Source of the DNA: Hymenopellis radicata | Taxonomy: Eukaryota > Basidiomycota > Agaricomycetes > Agaricales > Physalacriaceae | Direction of reading: 5' to 3' | Assembly: GCA_015501595.1 (NCBI GenBank) | Contig: JADNRX010000137.1 | Coordinates: 1-64,000, forward strand | DNA length: 64,000 nt | Shown here: one piece after another, positions 34,111-44,132 of the stretch | How positions within the stretch are numbered: the first letter of the stretch is position 1 | How the letters are laid out: every line of letters starts with the position of its first letter | Notes under the pieces: model-generated | The model's database searches: none | Seen by the model: the letters and a program-made list of their open reading frames with translations, nothing else | What the model was told of the DNA's origin: nothing | Made by a program: the position numbers and the translations under genes

Positions 34111-36002
34111 TTTCACAGTTTCAGAAGGCGGTAAAGGCGCGACGATGATGGGAAAGCGAAATCAAAAGAAAAAGAAAATCAAAGGAAAAGATATCCCAAA
34201 TTCCGGAAAATTCCCACAGTCGGAGTTTCGGCATTAGCCTCCTTGTTGCGTCATCAGTTACCGTCAAGGGCTGATAACACGAATCCGAACAGCTAACGCC
34301 GTCCAATAACTTCCCGACTTTCGACCTGTCCAACATCTATTCGGGCGGACAGGTTACTAGCCGGCGAAATGGACAAATCCAACAAGCCGCTTCAATACCT
34401 TCTCTTCATTCATGATTCCTCACTGAACTGATTATTCAGAATGGCGGAACGCATAACGATCCCACTCCCTTGATGTCGCCACTCATTGAGGTTCCATCCA
34501 TCCGTCGACTCTACATATGGCTATCTCGACATTCATCACTCCAGGCGTCTCCACCTCTGCAGTGCAGCTATACGAATATGTCGCGTCTCTTGGACCTCCT
34601 GGGCGGCGGGACGACGCGTCTGCATCTGCTAGCCATGCCCGACCACCATGTATAATCCCATTCCCGGTACCTGCTTTCCCCCCAGCACCAAACACCGCTC
34701 CCGCGAGCACGTCTCAATGACGCGATCCTCGCATTGGTGCACCAGTCGGGGCGGGAAGGGTAATTGGTATGGGATACAGCAGATGTAGCGAGTATGGTTT
34801 TTTTTGTGTCTTCAGGCAATCAACTTATAGTATGCTGAGATTCCTCGATATGTTCATTCCGCCGGGGTAAGTATGCGGCGAGGTCTGGGGTTTTTGACCG
34901 TAGGTAGGACACCACATACATGCCGAACGTCCTGTGGAGCATGATTCGCGCGACGAAGGACTTCGCGCTACCATGGAAAACGCGCTCGAGATGGTGACCA
35001 CAAGTTACTTGCACGACATGTGCATGCAGGGTGCATTCCTACTGGCGGTGTGGCTACGAGGTTGCAGATTATGTCGTAGAAAAGCCTAACCTAAAGGTAT
35101 TAGTGAGAGTGGGTAAGTCTTCTCTTGAATGCAAGTCAAATGAACGCGGCGTCACGTCAAGATGCGAACTTGAAGCCATTCACCGAAGTTCCACAACAAT
35201 GACCTCTGGCGAGCTTTGGCTTGACATCCACGTAGATAGGACGATATCATTCATCCTCGAGTCCGCAGGTTTGTGTGCTGGCCTTCGAGTCCGCGGTCTT
35301 GAGTCATTGTTGCAACTGTAACGTGAATTCTTGCTCCAAGGTCGACGCGGTTCCATGCAGACACGACTCGAAGAACATCAACTGTGAAGATGTCCTGTTC
35401 AGGACTTAGGACGACTTATTGGCTGGGGGTCATCGCTGTTCGTCTAGATCTGATCTTATCAGCCCTTATCATATCACGTCCCCAGAGGTGATTGTGGTCC
35501 TGGCGATGGAGTCAAAAGTGGTGTCCCGGTTCGCACGGTTTGTATTTGAGGTCGAGCGGGAGTTCATGAAAACTGGGTATTTTGTGGCAGACAAGTGGTT
35601 GTATACACCGTTGATAGGTCTCCCTCCTGTAGAGCTTGAGCTGACAGCTCTATACAATGGCAATGCTGGTTGAGCTTAGGATGTGGTTGGGGTTCAAGTG
35701 TGTAATGGGAAGTTATATGAAAACCTATGTCTCCGTTGAGCGCCGGGAATTGGAACCCTGCGTGGAAGGTAGCGCAGGTTGTATTCGTCACCTGCTGAGT
35801 GGGACGCGTGAGGCGACAACTAGTTTTGTCGCCACGAAGCGCTATCCGCTACAGTGGCCCGTGGCTGCCAGAGCCGGCGTGGCGGTACGCGGGGCCCGGT
35901 TGCCGTAAGAACTCGGTCGTCGGGTGTATTACCTTCCTCATAACTCATCACTCACTCCCCCTAGATCGGAAAAGAGTAATCCAGATTCCAGTGTTTGCTC
36001 TC
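34111..36002. other. Intergenic, about 1.9 kb
   Basis: Contains the NAP1 promoter at its left end. Several short open frames (34483-34720, 35031-35321, 35419-35673) show no recognisable protein and no splice partners. No repeat or RNA gene was seen. Confidence 0.35.
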
Positions 36003-36860
36003 ATGAAGGCAAACGAGAGTGTCGTCTTGGTGGGCACAAAGGCAGTCCTCGTCCCGTATGATGTTGCGCACGTTCCAGTCAGTGTTATATGCCTACAAAA
36101 CATTACCCCCTCACTTAAAACAGAAATACCACACATGGATGCAAAACGAGGAATTACGAGCACTAACAGCAAGCGAAGAGTTATCGCTCCAAGAAGAGTA
36201 CGAAATGCAGCGTACGTACTTTCTTATCCGAACCTTCTTCCATCTGACAGATCAACAGGAAAATGGCGATTAGATGAGGACAAGCTGACTTTTATCATTC
36301 TAGCACGGCATGAACAAGGCATCGTCTTCATTCCGCGTAACATCCGCTACTGACTCTCCATCACTAGATGAACTCGCATCGGACATTAATCCCACAGATC
36401 CCAGGCTGCATTCTCTGCCCATGATCGGCGACGTCAACATGTTCTTCAATGGAACACCTGATGACTTTACCGCAGAGCTAGAAATCATGATTGCCGGTAC
36501 GTTCTCAATAACTCTTCACGTGCCGATAAAGCCATGTCCACAGAACCCCACTATCGGCGCGGCGGGTACGCCACAGAGGCGCTCCATTTGATCCTGCGCT
36601 ACGCCACGGGAAATTTCTTTCCCTCAGAGGGACTTCACCTCGCGCACACACTCCCCTTACGCATAAGCGTCCCTTCCCTCGTAGTGCGCGTTGGTGACAC
36701 AAACATCCCAAGCATACGCCTGTTTGAGAAGCTTGGGTTTATGATTGTCAAGCATGTCAAAGTCTTCCAAGAGGTGGAGATGCGCGTTTGGTATGGACAC
36801 TTTCATTTCTCTCGGCCATCATTGATTTCACAATTTTTTAGTCCGGCATCTTCATTGTGA
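36003..36860 (+). CDS. NAT9: NAT9-like N-acetyltransferase (GNAT fold)
   Basis: Exons 36003-36077, 36124-36211, 36259 onward to 36496, and 36544-36860. The protein matches eukaryotic NAT9: LVGTKAVLVPYDVAHVPKYHTWMQNEELRALTASE at the N-terminus, EEYEMQRKWRLDEDKLTFI, MIGDVNMFFNGT, then the acetyl-CoA loop EIMIAEPHYRRGGYATEAL and GDTNIPSIRLFEKLGF. The family acetylates protein N-termini or stabilises microtubules; the precise substrate is unsettled. The reading frame shifts by one between 36303 and 36353. Removing a 31-base GTAACA...CTAG segment (36340-36370) restores frame, but this is very short for an intron. A one-base indel or sequence error is the alternative. The last 20 residues are not family-like and may hide another short intron. 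Confidence 0.85.
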
Positions 36861-37518
36861 TGCTTTTGGAGTTTCGGGTGTGCTTATGGTGAACTCGGCC
36901 TCCTGCCCTCCGCTTTAGAAGAGTAATCTACTACAAGAACTGCTCAATGAACCATTGTCCGTGTTTGCCAGTTAACAATGCCAAACAGCCATCCTGACTT
37001 GAAGTGGGTCCTGTCCCGTCCCTTGGATATGGATGTCCTTACATCTTCGGTCTTCTACTGCCGCCGATGTGGAGACGATGACGAAAACGGTCGGTCATAC
37101 TGCAAAGAATGGTCTTGTACAGCAGAAGATCGACACGTCTCCTGCTGTGGAACCGACTGGAACCATTCTCTCCTCCCGATAAGCCGGCATACGTACGACA
37201 CTATGATCTATCTCCACCTTCGGGTCACCAACTAAGACAGCGCTCGTCGAAATGATCTGGCAGAGTTGCTTGTAATGATGAGTCTTCCCGCAGCGCTCAT
37301 GTTGTGCCAGTGTTCCGTTGACAGTCGGGAGGACCGATGTTTCTAAAGCCCTGGGTTCTGCTAGCTGGACTTTTCCCTTACAGTGTCGATGCTCATTAAT
37401 CACGCGGGTTGAACAGCACTACGTAGATGCCTTATAGTTTCAGTCGTTGACGACTGAAGAGACCATCTCTTGGTTCTTGGGCCGAAAGTTACAAGTTCAG
37501 TAAACTACGCCACATGTT
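36861..37518. other. Intergenic between NAT9-like gene and tRNA-Lys
   Basis: About 660 bases with no recognised gene; one 85-codon open frame (36978-37235) has no protein-like features that I can support. Confidence 0.3.
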
Positions 37519-37606
37519 GCCCGCCTAGCTCAATCGGATAGAGCGTCAGACTCTTACTGATTGTGCGGACATCTGAAGGCTGCGAGTTCGACCCTCGCGG
37601 TGGGCT
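37519..37606 (+). tRNA. tRNA-Lys(CUU) with a 14-base intron
   Basis: Cloverleaf by eye: acceptor stem GCCCGCC (37519-37525) pairs with GGTGGGC (37599-37605), with one G-U. The D-arm contains AGCTCAATCGGATAGAGC. The anticodon stem TCAGA/TCTGA encloses loop CTCTTAA with anticodon CTT. The T-arm is GCGAG TTCGACC CTCGC. The loop is interrupted after position 37 by a 14-base intron (37557-37570), the canonical site for eukaryotic tRNA introns. It decodes AAG lysine codons. Confidence 0.93.
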
Positions 37607-38366
37607 AGTACAGTTTTTGAATCCCAACAGGAATGTTTTGGAAATATCCACGGCGGCGTAGCTAACAGACGTATGTCTATTTGGTGAACCCGGAACCGCG
37701 CACCTGCGATGCGAAAACCATTGAGTAGACCCACTGGATGGCACATTGGTTTCGACCACAATGTACAGAGGTAATGACGTCCAAGAGTGGCGGAAATACA
37801 ACACATCATACATAAACCCAAGTAGAAGTAAGATACAAGACACATAACCACCTATAGACTACACGAAATAAACAGGTACATAAAGCAGCGAATCCTCAAT
37901 TCGAAACTCGACTGCCTTTACGAAAACGGGTCCAGAGCGGCATCAACGTTAGGATCCCATGTAGCGAGGAGATGTTTCATCCTAAGTTCAAGCACCGACA
38001 CGTTACCCACTGTGCGCACATGACACCGAAGGATAGCTGGCCTGAAAAAGCAACCAACTCATGCTCCGTTAGTGGACAACTCGGACGACTTGGACAACTT
38101 GAATGACTCGGACTAGTACATCCCGTAGCTTTACCAATATTGAGTCTAGTATTTCCTTGGACTCCCCCCCTTTTTCTGTTTCCTTTTGTCTCTCTCCTCG
38201 TACAGTGGGACCATTGAAGTTGTGCCGGTTCTACCCTACCGCAATAATTAGACATTGACCTCTATCGGTGGAGTCGCAATATGTCGAACTAAGCCTCGTT
38301 CGTAGGAGTCATCGAAATAATATTCTGTTCTAATAAGAATGAAGCATAGTACATAACAAAAACAAC
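37607..38366. other. Intergenic downstream of tRNA-Lys
   Basis: About 760 bases; a C-run and T-run near 38164-38180, otherwise nothing recognised. Confidence 0.3.
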
Positions 38367-39926
38367 TTATTGCCGTTTATTGCCCAATCGCATTGGAAGC
38401 TCGCGGCGCAAGATTCTCGATCCTTCTACAAACCTTCTCTCCTCCCCAACATCACGGCCTACGGGCCCAAACGACGTCGAAGTCGGCGTAACACTCGTCG
38501 TCGTAGCCGTCCCCTCCTCATCAAAGATATCATTCTGCCTCCCGCTCGAAAAGCCCATCTTCGCGTTATACGTCGGGGACTTTGGCGCGCCCGAGAGATC
38601 ATACCCGCTGACATTGACGTTGTTTCCTTCAGCGGCGTTGAAGAATACCATCTGCTTCGCGCCGGAGACGCATTTGGACGTGTCGTCCTCGCACCACTCT
38701 GCGGGTTTGGCTGGGGCCATGCGCGCGCCGCCTGTCTCTCCGACGACTTTGCATTTGAAGCCTTGCATGTAAAAGTTGGGTTCGCCGCAGCTGCAGGAAA
38801 ATGAGCCCAACGTGGCAGGATAGCGAGTAACGTTACCCATTGGGAACCTAGCGTAGAAGTCGATTAGCGTGATAGAGGTGGAGAGGAATCGGAAGGAGCA
38901 CTTACCCATCCCCACTGATAAAGAGGAAACAGACGTCTTTAATAATGTGTGGAAGAAGAAGAAATGTAAGAACTCACAGCGCATATGCAACCGTCGTCCG
39001 GACAAGCAGGCAGGTTGGGGACCTCGTATGTAGCGAGGCGATACCAAGGCGTACTGAAAATGAGAAGTGAGCTCCATATTAAGCGGAAGGTATTTCGACG
39101 CACTGTGGCAGTACAGAGAATACTACGAGGTTATCTTCAGTGACATCCTCCAAGTTCGACTGCCGAACGATTTAGCGCAGTTCTAACACGGTGCGACAGT
39201 AACGTACCTGATAGGATATCGCAAAGACAGATCCCGCCGCCATAGTTTCATTCTGTGTATGGACTGCATAGTTCGTGTTCAGATTCTAGGACAGAAGTGA
39301 TGACCAAGAATGAACGCACTGTTGGGGTCCGTGATGCACGTCGTCAATTGTCCTTCTTGTTTCAGCAGGTCGAATTCCTCATGGTCATCGCCGTCCCCGA
39401 AGCGCGCAATATTATCACCGCCGTAGGACAGCGTCGTGAAGGCGCGGTTCACAGCCACTTCAACAGTGAATTCGCCGTTTGCTGGTCTTCGTTCCCCAGC
39501 GTGAGAAATGCTGATGTCTGTCAGTAGCAGAGAACTCACATTTCTAAAAAGTCGCCTTCATCAGGTGGGAATTCATCACACTGCAAAGCGGTCAAATCGG
39601 TATACTTGTGCGCGTTCGAATCTTACACCGTTAACGTGGTGAAACCACCAGTCCTTCTTTGAAAGCTACGTAGCCCCGGTGAATAATGGCTGGACGGCGA
39701 AAAAGAGAGAACACATACATTGTACAGAGGACTAACGGGAGCGTTATTGTTCTGATCATCGAATCCTTTCTGAGTCCCGTTCAAGCAATACATCCCTAGC
39801 GCCATCATCAAGCGGCCATGCACAGCAGACCACGAAGAAACACGCACCTCGGGCCCAGGCAGCGAAGTGCGCGTGCGCTGACTTGGAGGCGAGCAAGAGC
39901 GAGAGGAAAAGCACGAGAGAGGGCAT
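38367..39926 (-). CDS. AA14-family lytic polysaccharide monooxygenase, 344 aa
   Basis: Eleven exons on the minus strand: 39848-39926, 39719-39795, 39627-39665, 39540-39580, 39320-39486, 39208-39263, 39104-39159, 38978-39053, 38906-38914, 38837-38847 and 38367-38790. All phases agree. A signal peptide (MPSLVLFLSLLLASKSAHA) ends just before His20, which becomes the N-terminal copper ligand of a histidine brace. The second ligand is in IHTQNETMAAG. Family-like segments are [62 protein letters not shown] and YNAKMGFSSGRQNDIF. AA14 enzymes are secreted copper oxygenases reported to act on xylan coating cellulose; that activity is debated. Two exons are only 9 and 11 bases. The C-terminal ~50 residues are a non-conserved tail. 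The family name is from memory of the motifs. Confidence 0.82.
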
Positions 39927-41970
39927 CAGTGATTGCGAGTTGAGAGTGGAGAGCCATCGTCGATGTTATAAGTAGACGCTGAGAGATGGCACTACTCCAG
40001 CATTGCAGACAAGGGGAAAGAGCAAGGCTTCTGAATTGTGAGGAACTCCAATGATGACGCGCGAGTATCCAATCGCAGGGCTCCAGCGTTTTGTCGTCGT
40101 CAAGGCAGCGGCAAGTTGGAACTTGATCAATACGCGCAGAGGGTGGCCAGTGGAGTGCTTAGTAGACGGTTGAAGCGACCTTTAAAGCGGCTACCTCGGC
40201 ATCGTCGCTGCAAAAAATAGAACGGAAAATCATCGAACTTCTACTGAGCATTTCCCTCGTCAGAGAAAGATGGTTTGAGGCGCGTTGGTGGTGGGGCTAC
40301 GGTGTGAAAATGCGTTACCGGACAGTACGTAAGGATTAAAGGAGTAGTCACATGATCCTTTGCTCTTCTCAACCCCACCACCACGTCGTTTTATCCATAA
40401 GACGAGAGTTATCCTCCACCACCACCACCATGGACGTTCTAGTTGACCCCACTGACGCTGGGTGTGGAGGTCGTATGGTGGCCGAGCGCGGACATACTCG
40501 CCGCAAGGCTGCAAAGTTCAAATAGAAGGTTTACAACTTCAAAGTGTTTTATTTTTTACTGCTTTGCTGATATTTATTCAGGCTAGATTGTGTACGTCGA
40601 CAAAAAATGTACTGTCGAAATTGTTTTTCGTATAGAAAAGGATTGACTCGCGCAATCGCCTGTACCAATGCAGTGGCGTCATCTCATTCCAGACAGGCTT
40701 TCCAGAGACCCCAAATCCTCACATAAAATCTGAATGTTATAGGGCTAGCACTTGTCGGTGGGTGTGTCTCCGCGCTCTTCGAGAAGATCAGCTCGAAAGG
40801 TGTATAGGATGGTCATGGACATACGCGAAGCGATGCTGGGATCACAAAATCGGTCTTCAAACCAAAAAGCGTTGAAAAATGGATCCTTTCCAGGACCTTC
40901 TTGGCCTCCAGAAGTAGATTATAATTAACCCTGGACCTTCCGTGGCGCCGATGGGGCTCTGGAGCTTTAGGACTCGGAGAAGCTAGGGCTCTAGATCCGG
41001 CAAGGACACTCGACCAGGGATGCGATGTTTCTCGTCATACCTGAAAGAATACCTGGGATGGCTCACGGCTGACTTCCTTCGAATGCGTATATATGCACGC
41101 CGTTGGACGTTGACGCGCAGCATGTTTGGTTAAGGGAGGTGATGGTCTCGATTGATGCCAGGATGAATTCGACCGTGCAGTTGATTGTACTCGTTTTCTG
41201 ACCCACCCGCGAGATGATTCACGTAGGTGGCGCTGATTTCTGCTGAACTCGCTCGGACTGTGAATAACTGTACTTACCCAACGAAGGATACTTATCTTCA
41301 TGTCCCGGTCCGTGTTTAGTCTAGGTTCAGCGCCTTCACCCTTTGCGAAGTTGGCGTGGCAACTTCAAGAAAGCGAAAGCCTCGGCCGCCTTCTGGCCGC
41401 CTTAAAGTTACAACTTACATGACCATAGAGTTCGGTAACCATCAGGCTTGTGGTGCTGCCAAGGGCGTGGTTTCTCCGAAGATCCTTCAACGGCGGACGC
41501 GAGCTGTTTACCAAGAACATGCCTAGGTCAGGTCGGTTCATAACTTGCATGTAGACCCTTGAATCTTGATGATGTCTCCTCATAGTGTGGCACCTAGTCT
41601 GAGAATCTGCGTCAAGACCTTGGCCGGAAATTGTATGCATTCCGGGCAGCGTACGTCCATTAAACTCGCAGCAAGCCCCGCCCCGAGGCCCGAAGTTTGA
41701 GCTTGTGGAGGTGGGATGTCGTCGTTACCACGCCGATCTCCAGGCCCCTCTCGGAATATTGCCTCAAGCAACGTGGTCTCGGAACCGCAGCCCGACACTC
41801 CTTGGAACATTCCACCTTCATTAATGAACCGAATCTCTCTCAAGTACAAAAAGCGCGCATGCGGACACAACTCGCTCATCAACTCTCCCTCTTTCGTTAT
41901 CCTCTTTCTTTCTTTTCCCTCCTTCATTTGACAGACGGTCCTTCTCGCTTGCGTTCTCCTCCCAAACGCA
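39927..41970. other. Intergenic between the two LPMO genes
   Basis: About 2 kb, holding the divergent promoters of the AA14 and AA9 genes. A CACCACCACCATGG stretch near 40419 opens a 28-codon frame that I do not support as a gene. CT-rich sequence directly precedes the AA9 start. No repeat or RNA gene was seen. Confidence 0.35.
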
Positions 41971-43560
41971 ATGTCCTTCTCGCGATCCACCGTAAACGTC
42001 GCGCTGGCCGCGACCATACTCTCCGCTGCGCTGTCTGGCGTGCACGCGCACGGTAACGTCCAATCGCTCACTATCGATGGTAGCGTCTACAGCGGGTACC
42101 TCCCGTACCAGGATCCCTACATGAACCCCGTCCCCGACAGAATCATGCGCTCTATTCCGGGCAATGGCCCCATCGAGGATGTCACTAGCTCAGACATTCA
42201 GTGCAACGCTGGAACCTCCCCGGCTGCTCTCGTTGCTTCCGCTGCCGCTGGTTCCCAGATCGCATTTAACTGGACCGCCTGGCCTGACTCTCACAAGGTA
42301 TGTTCCGTCATGCTTTTTGGTTTATTGCATCACGCCTATCCTTGGTCTGTAGGGTCCTGTCATCACTTACATGGCTGAGGCTCCCAGCGACATCACCGCC
42401 TATGAACCTGGCACGGAGTGAGTTCCCTCCAGCTGCATCAAGCCATCGTTTCATTAACAATCCTATCAGCGCTGTCTGGTTCAAGATCGACGAGGCTGGC
42501 TATGAAAACGGCAAATGGGCTGGCACTGATATCCTCACGGGTGAACAGAACAGCATCTGGACTGTGACCATCCCTGCTGGCTTGAAAGCCGGTCAGTATC
42601 TCGTTCGCCACGAAATGTACGTCTGTCTTCCTTTACCTTTCTGTTCTAGTTCTCAGTCTATTTTCCTAGCATCGCTCTCCACTCCGCTGGCACGTATCCC
42701 GGTGCTCAATTCTACCCCTCGTGCACGCAGGTCGAGGTTACAGGTAGTGGTACGGCGTCGCCCGATTCGAGCTTCCTCGTTTCCTTCCCCGGAGCCTACG
42801 CTGGAAGTGATCCCGGTATCACCTTCAACTTATACACTACATTCGACAGGTGAGATGAATTGTTCGATACGAATTGGTTGTTGACTGATACCTTTTTCTA
42901 GTTACACCATCCCGGGACCCGCTGTCTGGACTGGTGACGGTTCGACTGGAGGTGCTTCCTCAACTGCTGCTGTGGCGTCTTCCACTGGCAATGCTGTTAC
43001 CACGGCTGTTACCACGGCTGTTCCAACGTCTGTTGCCGAGTTCCCTGCATCGTCTAGCGTCGAGTCGTCCCCTGTTGTCACCACATCGGCTGCCGCACCT
43101 TCCTCATCTGCCGTCGATGACGATGACGATACCTGCGATGTGATCATTACCACCAGCGCTGGCGGTGCTACTTCTACCACTGTTCCTGCGAGCACTACTC
43201 CCGCTGCAACCAGCCCCGCTGCAACTAGCCCCGCTGCAACCAGCCCCGCTGCAACCAGCCCCGCCGCAACCAGCCCCGCTGTTGGCACCACCTCGACTTC
43301 GGCCGCGAGCCCTGCTACTACCTCAGCGACCTCGGGCGGCTCTACTACTGACTGCAACGTCTGCATGAACAGTCCGTACTCCCGTTTAATTGTTGTTCCT
43401 GCGCTAATCTGCCATCCCAGCGTACAACAAGTGTCTCAGCGCTTCGCAGCCCAACCCAGATTTCACTGGGTGCTCGGCCACCAAGGACACATGTATGTCG
43501 TCCTGCACCTACAGCCGTCGCGCGCGCAACCTTCACCACTTACCCCAGAAGCGTATGTAA
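41971..43560 (+). CDS. AA9-family lytic polysaccharide monooxygenase, 442 aa
   Basis: Six exons: 41971-42297, 42353-42417, 42470-42616, 42670-42849, 42902-43371 and 43421-43560. The signal peptide ends at GVHA, exposing the catalytic His (HGNVQSLTIDG). AA9 marks follow: [33 protein letters not shown] with the second copper His upstream in the fold, and [26 protein letters not shown] with the axial Tyr region. The secreted enzyme cleaves cellulose or hemicellulose oxidatively, using copper with O2 or H2O2 and a reductant such as cellobiose dehydrogenase. The catalytic domain (about 230 residues) is followed by a long Ser/Thr/Ala linker with five PAATS repeats, then a Cys-rich C-terminal module (CNVCMNTYNKCLSAS...CMSSCTYSRR) that is not CBM1. 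Its role is unknown. Confidence 0.93.
43200..43274 (+). repeat. Five 15-bp repeats encoding PAATS in the AA9 linker
   Basis: Unit CCCGCTGCAACCAGC repeated five times with one or two third-position changes, in frame within the AA9 linker. It lengthens an O-glycosylatable spacer. Copy number is expected to vary between strains. Confidence 0.85.
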
Positions 43561-44132
43561 TATATACTCCCTCATGCATTTGTCTCATACTTGTCCAGGT
43601 GAACAAGTAAACCGCCACCGTCGCTCCCAGCGCAGCGCGGACTTTGGCAAACGATCGGAGAAGCAGCGTCTGTCGCGCGCTTGAAGAGGTGGATGGATTC
43701 TACACTCGATCTTCTGTTTCACTGCGAGTCGGCCCCCTTCTCCACTACGAATTCTTCTTGATGACTTTTACGAGTGGGGTTGGTTGAGGCTTTGATAGCT
43801 TCAGCGCTCCGGGTTTGACTACTGTATCATTTAGATAACTTCATTTCATATACCTTTTCTATACTATTAGCAGGCAAGCACTTCATACTGGCAATAGCAT
43901 TTTCTCAACTGGCTACCACAGCGATTTGAATCGTTGGAGACTTATTAGAGCGGACATGCAGGGGCATCTAAAGAGTGGGCGCTTAATCTGACTAGCAGCT
44001 GATCAAATGCGCGTGTTTCACGCGTTTTCCTTTCTAACCAACAGGCGTTGTGCACCATCGTAGCGTCCCACCGGTAAATTTCTCCTTCGTTGCTCGAGCA
44101 CACATTAAAATTGACCTTCTTAGATAAATACT
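43561..44132. other. Intergenic after AA9
   Basis: About 570 bases of 3' UTR and promoter sequence. Nothing else recognised. Confidence 0.35.

Noticed and set aside
39279..39539. Continuous open frame through two introns of the AA14 gene
   Set aside because: Reading through adds residues absent from the family pattern; splicing yields FLEIPANGEFTVEVAVN and DPNIHTQNETMAAG, which fit.
42902..43366. 154-codon Ala/Val/Gly-rich open frame on the minus strand
   Set aside because: Exact antisense of the AA9 Ser/Thr/Ala linker repeat; a composition shadow.
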